Shown: positions 16,541-24,255 of the stretch, piece after piece | How the letters are laid out: the number at the start of each line of letters is the position of its first letter | Numbering within the stretch: the stretch's first letter is position 1 | From: Legionella_C dresdenensis | GTDB taxonomy: Bacteria; Pseudomonadota; Gammaproteobacteria; Legionellales; Legionellaceae | Length of the DNA: 64,000 nt | Assembly: GCF_042649825.1 (NCBI RefSeq) | Contig: NZ_JBHSAB010000002.1 | Location: 62,001 to 126,000, forward strand | Reading direction: 5' to 3' | Program-made: the position numbers and the translations under genes | Notes under the pieces: generated by a model | Databases searched by the model: none | The model's input: only the letters and a program-made list of their open reading frames with translations | Told to the model about the DNA's origin: nothing

Positions 16541-19324
16541 TTAATTAATAATCTTTTGATTCGGCTTATTTTTATAAAGTACACGCAAAATAGTATCAAG
16601 TACCATATCAAGCCGTTTACTGACATCTTCGGCAAGAAACCTCAAAACTATATAACCGTGTTCCTGCAATAACAAATCCTTGCGCCTGTCAGTACGATAA
16701 GCTTCCTTGGATGAGAGATGTTGAATCCCATCAATTTCAATAGCAACACGAGCATCAGCACAGAGCAGATCAACCTCCAGACCACCCAGCCCATCAAATG
16801 GAATCGTTAATACGTGATTTAATTGAAACCGCCCCTTCGTTTCGGGTAATGTCTCCAAGCGACAAAACAAGAAAGCTTCAATGAGACTACGAGCGCGATC
16901 AATTTGATCAGATTCTAACATTGCAACATTCGAGAATAATTGCGCTAATGAGTTATCAACCCCATCTAAAACCAAGCGCCTAACGGTACCGCCATAGTCA
17001 TTTTTCCAAAGAGGCTCCACAGGAAGAACAACATCTGATGGCCATCCTGGGTAAGCACTCGCTGGCTGTATCATTTTATAACCAACAGATTCATAAGCAC
17101 TCGATCTGCGTTGAAACATACGCTCTAACATGGGAACAGCGAAATCAGCATAATCATATACATGCACTTCTTTTTTTGTATCATGCAATCGATGAAGACG
17201 CCCTACATATTGGGCAATAGTCCCTTTCCAAGAAATAGGTAGGGTCAAAAATAAAGTATCTAACCGCGCATCATCAAATCCTTCACCAACAAATCGACCC
17301 GTTGCAAGCACAACACGTTCCTCATCTGGAGGAATCGCTGTTAATTGTGATATTGCTTGTTTCATTTCTTTAGCGCCAAGGCCACCTTTAAGCACAATTA
17401 AATGATTTACTTCAGGTTTTAATTGTTGATGCAGTATATCCAAATGTTCATTGCGCTCTGTTAAAATAATAGGAGACCGTCCTTTTTTGACGGCATGAAT
17501 CACATCATTACAAATCATTTGATTACGATAATCATCATGCATTAATTCCTCATATAAATCTTGAAACTGAATACGCAAGTTTTCATGAGTCTGCTTGTAA
17601 GGACGAAAACTTGTTGGGCGCACAAAAACATAATGCTCAAAAGGTCTAACAATGGCTTGGGCTTTAGCATCCACACGATGAAGAACAGAACCACAACGCA
17701 TCATAATAATAGGATGGCGACCATCTTTACGCACCAGAGTGGCTGACAAGCCTGTAATAAATTTGGCTTTGACTTGTCGAATAATATCGTCAAAGCTGAT
17801 AGATGGAATATGGTGGCATTCATCGACAATGACATACCCATATTGAGAGAGCATACTTTCAATTTCAGCATGCTTGGTGAGGCTTTGAATTAGTGCAATA
17901 TCAATAAAGCCTGTAATTTTCTTTCGCCCCCCACCAAATCTACCAATTTTTTTAGCAGGAAGACCAAGAAAGGTTTGTAGCCGATCTACCCATTGATCTT
18001 GCAGTTGCTTAGTATGAACAATAATCAAGGTGTTGGTTTTTCTTTTAGCAATCATCCAGGCAGCGACTACTGTTTTACCAAATGCCGTCGTAGCAGAAAG
18101 TACGCCAATATCTGATTGCATTAACGCATCTACAGCAAGTTGCTGTTCCGGCCTAAGCTCTCCACAAAATTGAATATCTATGGGCTCCCCCGCAAACAAT
18201 TCTTCTTGGATGGTGTATTTAATTTTTAGCTCACGCAGCAATTTCGTAATATCATCAAAACATCCGCGAGGAAGCCCAATATGGTGTGAGTAATCACGAG
18301 CACATCCAATGATACGAGGCTTTTCATAGACTGGTAATCGCATAGCTTGCGCTTTATAGAAATCAGGATTTTGAAAGGCAGCAATACGAATCAGTCTATT
18401 TAATAACGGCGATGGCAATGATTCCTTTTCAATAAAAATCTCATTACTGATGACCAAGTGTATTTTTTTTGGTAATGTATCAATTATTGGCAATGGTACT
18501 GGTGGTTTCCAAGGCGTTCTATTTTCTTCTTCAGTAATTTCTAATCGGATACCAACAACACGTCCTTTAGTCTCTGCCTCATTTACTAATTGTTCTATTT
18601 CAAAACGAGTTATTTTCTTAATACCTGCAAGATAAGCCCACTGATCTTCAATAATTTGTAAGTGTTCATCAATAAATACACTATTACCGGTATGGCGTGC
18701 TGCTTTTTGTAGAGGTAAAGCAATTAGGTTGCCAAAACCACCCCGAGGTAATGTATCTTGATTGGGAAAAAATCGATCATATGAATCCAAGCCAACTTCA
18801 GGATTAGACTCCATGGCCTCTGTTAAAATTGAAGCACCTAATTTTCTTGCTAGTGCTGCGGGGATTGATTCCTCAAAAAACAGCCAAACATGTGCGCCAT
18901 TACCAGAGCGAGAACGCTCAAGTACCGCAGGCAAGCTTTTTTGATGACAGGTTTTCAGAAAAGCAACTGAATCCTGCTCCCAGGTTGCTTTGTCAAAATC
19001 AGCCGCAAGAAAATAACAGGATTCATCCAATAGCATAGGGTAAATACCCATCACAAAATCCTGGCCTTTATTGTCATATCCTTGCAAATGCCAATATATA
19101 ACCTCATTGTCTATAGGAATGAATTGTCGATGTTGACAATCCATGCACTTGATGCGCGGTTTTTGGCAGACATTTCTAACCCATTCATTTTTACAAGCAG
19201 GCGCATATCCAGATTTATTTGTTTTTCTATTTTGAAACCGGCGAGGATAGACATCAGAACGCCCTCGAAATAGCGATTGATATAATGCGATTTTTTCTGC
19301 CGTAGAAGAATGTTGGGTAATCAT
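16541..19324 (-). CDS. TOTE-type primase-helicase-nuclease fusion protein
   Basis: A 927-residue three-part protein. Residues 1-250 form an archaeo-eukaryotic primase (AEP) domain of the class assigned to TOTE conflict systems: a cysteine cluster (C44, C53, C60, C63), metal-binding D109-F-D111 in FLAADFDKA, and the RSRSGNGAHVW motif (138-148). Residues 390-720 are an SF2 helicase: Walker A variant TAFGKT (413-418), DECHH (501-505), GLSATL (525-530), QYVGRLHRLH (705-714). Residues 830-915 are a restriction-like nuclease: E850/D852, IEIDGIQH (862-869), D879, K882. All key residues are present. A role in mobile-element conflict or defence by priming, unwinding and cutting DNA is inferred. Single gene in the tRNA-Pro island; a fragment of a relative lies at 10.55 kb. 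Confidence 0.85.
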   Translation of the reverse strand: MITQHSSTAEKIALYQSLFRGRSDVYPRRFQNRKTNKSGYAPACKNEWVRNVCQKPRIKCMDCQHRQFIPIDNEVIYWHLQGYDNKGQDFVMGIYPMLLDESCYFLAADFDKATWEQDSVAFLKTCHQKSLPAVLERSRSGNGAHVWLFFEESIPAALARKLGASILTEAMESNPEVGLDSYDRFFPNQDTLPRGGFGNLIALPLQKAARHTGNSVFIDEHLQIIEDQWAYLAGIKKITRFEIEQLVNEAETKGRVVGIRLEITEEENRTPWKPPVPLPIIDTLPKKIHLVISNEIFIEKESLPSPLLNRLIRIAAFQNPDFYKAQAMRLPVYEKPRIIGCARDYSHHIGLPRGCFDDITKLLRELKIKYTIQEELFAGEPIDIQFCGELRPEQQLAVDALMQSDIGVLSATTAFGKTVVAAWMIAKRKTNTLIIVHTKQLQDQWVDRLQTFLGLPAKKIGRFGGGRKKITGFIDIALIQSLTKHAEIESMLSQYGYVIVDECHHIPSISFDDIIRQVKAKFITGLSATLVRKDGRHPIIMMRCGSVLHRVDAKAQAIVRPFEHYVFVRPTSFRPYKQTHENLRIQFQDLYEELMHDDYRNQMICNDVIHAVKKGRSPIILTERNEHLDILHQQLKPEVNHLIVLKGGLGAKEMKQAISQLTAIPPDEERVVLATGRFVGEGFDDARLDTLFLTLPISWKGTIAQYVGRLHRLHDTKKEVHVYDYADFAVPMLERMFQRRSSAYESVGYKMIQPASAYPGWPSDVVLPVEPLWKNDYGGTVRRLVLDGVDNSLAQLFSNVAMLESDQIDRARSLIEAFLFCRLETLPETKGRFQLNHVLTIPFDGLGGLEVDLLCADARVAIEIDGIQHLSSKEAYRTDRRKDLLLQEHGYIVLRFLAEDVSKRLDMVLDTILRVLYKNKPNQKIIN

Positions 19325-19484
19325 AAATATCAGCCGGTTGGAAGCTGGTTAAGTATACCTTATAATTGGCACAAAGAATAAAAGTCATCCTTAAAAGAAG
19401 AGCCGGTGACATTTTGTTACCAAAGTACGTTCTTTATCGTTTTGCCTCTAATTTTATTCAAATTGAAAATTTATCACCAAAACA

Positions 19485-19512
19485 TTGTTGTTTGTTTTAT
19501 GCATGCTATAAT
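19485..19512 (+). promoter_or_regulatory. Extended -10 promoter upstream of abiEi
   Basis: TTGTTG (19485-19490), a 16-bp spacer and TGC-TATAAT (-10 at 19507-19512, extended by TG). The 307-bp gap 19325-19631 is AT-rich; beyond this promoter I see no clear operator palindrome, although AbiEi antitoxins normally repress their own promoter. Confidence 0.5.
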
Positions 19513-19631
19513 ATTAAAAAGCACTTTTTTATATAAATTATAAAATAAACGTTATATATCATATGGATATAAAATAAACTAAATAATTTTATGTAATGTT
19601 TTTTATATAAAATATATTACATGGGCTAATC

Positions 19632-20231
19632 ATGAAATCGACGAGCGACAGCATTTTAAGGCGAATCAGAGCGAAACAACGCGGTTGGGTTTTCACGCCT
19701 AAAGATTTTCTTGATATAGCGCCTCGCAATACAGTAGGTGTGACTTTACACAGGCTGGTTGAAAAAGGTGTTATCAGGAAAATTGGGCATGGGATATATG
19801 ATTTTCCAGTCAAACATTCAAAACTCGGAACTTTATCAGCAAATCCAGATGCAATAGCAAGCGCGATTGCATCAAAAAAGGGAGATACTATTCAACCCGG
19901 CGGTGCTCAATTAGCTAATCAGCTTGGTTTTGATGATCAAGTATCGGCAACACCGTCTTATATTGTTTCTGGTGTATCTCGACAAAAAACCATAGCGAAC
20001 TATCCAATAAAATTTAGTCATTCAAAATTTATGAATAACCTACCTTTAAATCCAAATGTGATTAAGGTACTTAATGCATTAAACCATATTGGAAAGAATC
20101 ATATTACTGATGATATGGTGCAGAAAAGTAAACAAATATTGTCGCAAAGAGATAAAGCCCAACTTAAAAAAATATTAAATCAGCTACCAGACTGGATGAT
20201 TTACGTTGTTTTGAAAATCCTAGGAAAATAA
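19632..20231 (+). CDS. abiEi: AbiEi-like antitoxin (DUF6088), type IV toxin-antitoxin system
   Basis: A 199-residue protein of the AbiEi/DUF6088 family. The N-terminal winged helix (residues 5-60) reads RRIRAKQRGWVFTPKDFL then VGVTLHRLVEKGVIRKIGHG, with the 'GIYDFP' wing found across this family. Next comes the all-helical part with GGAQLANQLGF, involved in antagonising the partner. The DNA-binding half would repress the operon. It ends two bases before the next ATG, so the two genes are translationally coupled. The partner has the expected nucleotidyltransferase toxin signature, which makes the assignment firm by both family and context. Located in the tRNA-Pro island. Confidence 0.85.
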   Translation: MKSTSDSILRRIRAKQRGWVFTPKDFLDIAPRNTVGVTLHRLVEKGVIRKIGHGIYDFPVKHSKLGTLSANPDAIASAIASKKGDTIQPGGAQLANQLGFDDQVSATPSYIVSGVSRQKTIANYPIKFSHSKFMNNLPLNPNVIKVLNALNHIGKNHITDDMVQKSKQILSQRDKAQLKKILNQLPDWMIYVVLKILGK

Positions 20232-20233
20232 TA

Positions 20234-21274
20234 ATGCAAGATCTATTGGAATTTAGCCCTAAAGAGCGCCAACAAGCTTTTGAAGAAGCCACCGCTCGTT
20301 CCACAACAATTAAGAACCCAATTATAATTGAGAAGGATTTTTGGGTATGCTGGACTCTAGATCATATTTTCTCTAATAAAGACCTATCTCCTCATGTGAT
20401 TTTTAAAGGAGGGACTTCACTTTCAAAATGTTACAACATCATTGACCGCTTTTCAGAAGATATTGATTTAACGTTCAGCAAAGAATATATGGGCATAGAC
20501 GATGAAAATGATCCTGCAAGTTGTAATACACGAAAACAGAGAGATAAGCGGCTTGAAGAGTTGAGCAAGACAGTCAAAAACAAAATTAGCGGGGAGATTA
20601 AGCCCATATTACAAACTGAATTTAGCAAGAGTCTTTCCGCATATTTTGATGATTCTGAGTGGCGATTGGAGCCAGATGAACATGATGAGCAAAGTCTGAT
20701 ATTTCATTACCCCAATAGCGTTCCTAAAAAAGATAATGAATATATTCAATCAGCCATAAAGCTGGAGTTTGGTGCCCGAGGGGGTATAAGTCCGTGTGAA
20801 AATAAAAGTGTTACTTCTTATTGTCATCAGCTACTACCCGAACTTAGAGGCAAAGCGCCAGAAGTTACTGTCCGTACTTTATTAGCTAAACGTACTTACT
20901 GGGAAAAGATCACGCTACTACATGCGGAATACCACCGTTCTCCAGAAAAATTACTTCCTTATCGTCTCTTTCGACATTATTACGATATTGTTATGTTAGA
21001 TAACAAAAATCTAACCCGAGAAGCATTACAGGATATTGCATTGCTAGATGACGTTAGAAAGAATAAATCTATTTATTTTCCTGTAAAATGGGCGAATTAT
21101 GATAAAGCAGTCATTGGCTCATTGCGTCTATATCCTAATAAACTATTTATGGAGCAATTAAAAGCTGATCATAGCAAGATGGCTGATATGTTTTTTGTTG
21201 GTAAAGCCCCCGATTTTGATGAAACCTTAGAACATATAAAACGAATTGAGATAATGATTAACAAAACCGAGTAG
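20234..21274 (+). CDS. abiEii: AbiEii/AbiGii nucleotidyltransferase toxin, type IV toxin-antitoxin system
   Basis: A 346-residue toxin of the AbiEii nucleotidyltransferase group. The catalytic signature is intact: VIFKGGTSLSK (55-65, GG-x-S loop), then FSEDIDLTF (73-81) with metal-binding D76 and D78. Family members transfer nucleotides to RNA (tRNA acceptor ends in the MenT relatives) and stop growth; AbiE was first described as a phage abortive-infection system. Length is typical for the long AbiEii class. The start ATG lies two bases after the antitoxin stop. Toxin activity is inferred from the residues; regulation would be through AbiEi. Confidence 0.87.
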   Translation: MQDLLEFSPKERQQAFEEATARSTTIKNPIIIEKDFWVCWTLDHIFSNKDLSPHVIFKGGTSLSKCYNIIDRFSEDIDLTFSKEYMGIDDENDPASCNTRKQRDKRLEELSKTVKNKISGEIKPILQTEFSKSLSAYFDDSEWRLEPDEHDEQSLIFHYPNSVPKKDNEYIQSAIKLEFGARGGISPCENKSVTSYCHQLLPELRGKAPEVTVRTLLAKRTYWEKITLLHAEYHRSPEKLLPYRLFRHYYDIVMLDNKNLTREALQDIALLDDVRKNKSIYFPVKWANYDKAVIGSLRLYPNKLFMEQLKADHSKMADMFFVGKAPDFDETLEHIKRIEIMINKTE

Positions 21275-21317
21275 TATAAAATAAGAAAGGAATACCTCTA
21301 AAAAAGAAGGAAATACC

Positions 21318-21680
21318 ATGAATACTAAAGTTGAACCCATATTCCTCTACAAAGGACTTGGTTTTCCTACTGAATTAGAAAATGTAGAAATGATTAATAT
21401 TAATAACGAATGGCATCCCCAAATTGATGTCCGCTACGTGGCTGATGAAATAATCAAAAAATTGGCTACCCAAGAAGAAAGATTAACTGGTAATCAAGTT
21501 AAATTCATTCGTACTTATTTTTCCATGCCTCTACGTGAGTTTGGTGACACCGTGGTTCATGAACCGCACACCGATGTCAGCGAATGGGAAAAATGTGGGG
21601 ATGAAATAACCAGTATGAATGAAAATACTGAGCAAGTGTTACGGATTTACATTATCGAACAAACACAGACCAAAACCTAA
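21318..21680 (+). CDS. Small HTH (MqsA/XRE-like) protein downstream of AbiE
   Basis: A 120-residue protein with the ribosome site AAGGAAA seven bases upstream. Residues 56-100 follow the helix-turn-helix layout of MqsA/HigA-type antitoxins (LTGNQVKFIRTYFSMPLREF, then SEWEKCGDEI in place of 'SRWE.G'). The N-terminal 50 residues are short beta/alpha elements without the zinc cysteines of MqsA. It lies 43 bases after the toxin stop on the same strand and may be a third member of the operon, perhaps a regulator. It is degenerate in the recognition-helix region, so DNA binding is not assured. Confidence 0.6.
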   Translation: MNTKVEPIFLYKGLGFPTELENVEMININNEWHPQIDVRYVADEIIKKLATQEERLTGNQVKFIRTYFSMPLREFGDTVVHEPHTDVSEWEKCGDEITSMNENTEQVLRIYIIEQTQTKT

Positions 21681-21826
21681 ATTGAACAAAAGAATTTCCA
21701 TTCAAACTTCAAAAGAAGCCAAATATTTGTGAATACCGAATGCAAAAAGCCCAAGCCGATTCAATTAATTCATTGCGTATAACTGCTCCCCCCCATCTAA
21801 ATTTATTTAAAATTTATCTTCCATCT

Positions 21827-21884
21827 CAAAATCAGACAAAGTCTTACCATTTATTTAAATTTGGTAAGACTTTGTCTGATTTTG
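21827..21884. repeat. Perfect 23-bp inverted repeat in the gap before the integrase
   Basis: Arms 21827-21849 and 21862-21884 are perfectly complementary (core ATCAGACAAAGTCTTACCA) around a 12-bp AT loop. It could terminate the AbiE-HTH transcript or be a recombinase/relaxase site. The rest of the 722-bp gap 21681-22402 holds the second palindrome (21893), a group of CCCGAC motifs near 22080-22120 and the integrase promoter. Confidence 0.7.
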
Positions 21885-21892
21885 ATTAAATT

Positions 21893-21917
21893 AAACTGTG
21901 ACAATTTGTCACAGTTT
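21893..21917. promoter_or_regulatory. Perfect 12-bp palindrome, operator-like
   Basis: AAACTGTGACAA-t-TTGTCACAGTTT: perfect arms (21893-21904 and 21906-21917), nine bases after the 23-bp inverted repeat. The one-base centre suggests a dimeric protein-binding site and not an RNA hairpin. Confidence 0.5.
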
Positions 21918-22362
21918 GAAAATAACTTCATATATATTCAATCAATAACAGGTAGAAAAAACCTTTGACAAATACTCCGATTTAAATAAACATCATCAAT
22001 AGATGACCATTAAACTAAACTTTCACCACAATTTTTTTAACTCCCCAAATCAATGAGCATAGCTCTGTCCAAAACAAGGCCGACCTTAACCCGACACATC
22101 AACCCGGCACAAACCCGACATAGCAAGATCCAATAGTAGCAAGGAGAAAAAACCTGTCGAAATCTAAAAACCAGACAAAGCAAAATTCTCTAGGCCGACC
22201 CACCTCATAACTCCAAAATCTGTTTTTTATGTTTTTACGCGCGCGAGGAAAAATTTTTAAACAATTTTGAACAAAAATAACCAATTACCAATGCAAAAAC
22301 TTCTCAGTAAAAAAAATATAAGGTTCATTTAATATCATTTGCTATCAACCCCATTTCCTCTA

Positions 22363-22390
22363 TTGACACTCTCAATCAATTTCCTAGAAT
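22363..22390 (+). promoter_or_regulatory. Promoter of the integrase gene
   Basis: Perfect -35 TTGACA (22363-22368), 16-bp spacer, -10 TAGAAT (22385-22390). The transcript would start near 22397, so translation from the ATG at 22403 would have almost no leader; an internal ATG at 22427 is the other option. Confidence 0.6.
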
Positions 22391-22402
22391 GAATCAAATT
22401 TA

Positions 22403-23212
22403 ATGCATCTTGGTTATAACCGCTGCATGAAAGACCTACATGAATTGGGTTTTAAAGTTGGCCATTTAAATGGCCTAAAGTCCAAGCATATCTATGTATT
22501 GGTTGAACACTGGAAAAAGCAAGGAAAAAGTCCTGCAACTATCAAAAATTACATGTCCAAATTACGTAAGCTCGCTTATTTTCTTGATAAACCCAAACTG
22601 GTAAAAGCAGGCAATGATTCCTATCAAATTGATAAACGCATTAATATTCCTACTCAAAACAAAGCTATTCACCATATCGATTTAAACTTATGTACCGACC
22701 CACATATTCGCCTATCACTTGAAGCACAAATGCTTTTTGGTTTACGTAGGGAAGAGCCAATGAAATTTGTACTCAGTGAAGCTTGGCATGGTGATTGTTT
22801 GCATATCAAACCCAGTTGGACAAAGGGTGGTATTGGACGATTGCTTAAAATTACTAATGAAGAACAAATGAAATGGCTATCAAAAGTCTGGCAACAAATA
22901 AGACGTGGTGAGTCCCTAATTCCTACGGTAAGAACCTATAAGCAGCATTTAGGTCATTATCAACAACATGTTAAGTTAATGGGCGTTTGTAAATTACATG
23001 GCCTGCGTCATGCTTATGCTCAACGTAGATATTCCGAATTGACTAAAGAATTTGATTCTTTAAAAATTGGATTAGTCTGCCCGATAGCTGGCGTAAAAGC
23101 TACTAAAGAACTCAATAGTAACGAAAAGAAAATTGATAAGCAGGCGCGATCAATTATTAGCCGTGAACTTGGGCATTCTCGTTTGAATATTACTAAAACC
23201 TATCTTGGGTAG
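22403..23212 (+). CDS. Tyrosine recombinase / integrase
   Basis: A 269-residue tyrosine recombinase. The N-terminal SAM-like core-binding domain covers about residues 5-65 (GKSPATIKNYMSKLRKL). The catalytic domain carries all the expected residues: R115 (FGLRREE), K141, H199-x-x-R202 (LHGLRHAY), H258 (ELGHSRL) and the nucleophile Y267 (ITKTYLG), two residues before the stop. It resembles the integrases of Legionella-type islands (Integrase_1 domain). It is likely to have moved the tRNA-Pro island, although it lies in the middle of it and not beside the tRNA, which suggests later insertion or rearrangement of cargo. Conserved residues look intact, so it may still work. Confidence 0.85.
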   Translation: MHLGYNRCMKDLHELGFKVGHLNGLKSKHIYVLVEHWKKQGKSPATIKNYMSKLRKLAYFLDKPKLVKAGNDSYQIDKRINIPTQNKAIHHIDLNLCTDPHIRLSLEAQMLFGLRREEPMKFVLSEAWHGDCLHIKPSWTKGGIGRLLKITNEEQMKWLSKVWQQIRRGESLIPTVRTYKQHLGHYQQHVKLMGVCKLHGLRHAYAQRRYSELTKEFDSLKIGLVCPIAGVKATKELNSNEKKIDKQARSIISRELGHSRLNITKTYLG

Positions 23213-23398
23213 AAAAAACTAAAGTGAGCTATCTTTCAAAACAGTATTTTTCATACTTAAACGCTATTTTTGAGGTATGCTTATAATAAGAATGAAATAT
23301 TTCACCCATGTAAACATGCTCTAGAAAAATGATAGAAGATGTAATCTTTTTCGACATAAGCAGGGATGAAGAGCAATTTTTCCTTCCTACTATAAGGA

Positions 23399-24148
23399 AT
23401 GATAGTGAAAACCACATGGAAACGTGTAGATAAAGATTGGTATCAACAAACTTTTATTAATGCCCAGGGAAAACCCGTAATCACCTATCACTACAAAAGA
23501 AAGTCTGCTCCAGCTATTCCAACACTGTTATTACAAACCAAATTAGCCCAACAACTTTGTGGCTATATACTAATCAAAAAAGATATAACGGATACTTCTT
23601 TATTTATTCAAGAACATAATAAGGTTCTACAAACATGTGACGATATAGGAAGCAATGTAATAATAAAAGGACTAACAAGAGCTATTGTTATCACTTACGG
23701 TAAATGCTTTACAACAGCTGATGGTAGAAAAATCAAACTGGACAAAAAGATTATTAAAAACGCACACCACCAAGACATCCATGAACTTTTAATGGAAATG
23801 AGACACCAATACATCGCACATGCTGGCAAGTCTATTCATGAAAAAATATGCTTGCCACTGCTTTGTCCTCCCCCTAAAGAAGTTAACAAAGTTTTAAGAG
23901 GTAAAAATGTAAAAGGAAATATTGTCCTAGGTCAGCATTTATTTCAAACGTCCTCTACTATTGAGTTCAATGATGGCACTGTTTTATCTTTATTGAATGA
24001 ACTACAATTAAGTCTTGATAAGAAAATTTCTCAATTACAGCAAAAATTGGGACTGGATAACTTGGATCCCGAAAAACTTTGGAATTTAGTCAAAAAAAAC
24101 AAAACATTTTACATTGATGAAGAAATTCTAGGAAAAATTCAAAATTAG
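23399..24148 (+). CDS. HEPN-like protein of unknown family
   Basis: A 249-residue AT-rich protein. Residues 90-150 are helical and contain MRHQYIAHAGKS, giving R135-x5-H141, the RNase signature (R-x4-6-H) of HEPN domains, in the usual 'lR-x-x-yiAH' setting. The C-terminal third is a probable coiled coil (LLNELQLSLDKKISQLQQKL). AAGGA touches the ATG at 23399, so the GTG at 23405, six bases from that site, may be the true start. There is no visible antitoxin partner; the gene stands alone after the integrase. A toxic or defence RNase is a reasonable guess from the motif and context, not established. Confidence 0.55.
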   Translation: MIVKTTWKRVDKDWYQQTFINAQGKPVITYHYKRKSAPAIPTLLLQTKLAQQLCGYILIKKDITDTSLFIQEHNKVLQTCDDIGSNVIIKGLTRAIVITYGKCFTTADGRKIKLDKKIIKNAHHQDIHELLMEMRHQYIAHAGKSIHEKICLPLLCPPPKEVNKVLRGKNVKGNIVLGQHLFQTSSTIEFNDGTVLSLLNELQLSLDKKISQLQQKLGLDNLDPEKLWNLVKKNKTFYIDEEILGKIQN

Positions 24149-24255
24149 CAAATCGAACTTTATCTATCCAAATCCTTCTGCCTATAGAAGCAAACGTAGA
24201 CTTGGTGCAGGCTGTGTACGAATACCGTTTCGCTAAACCAAGGCTTACTTTGTTA

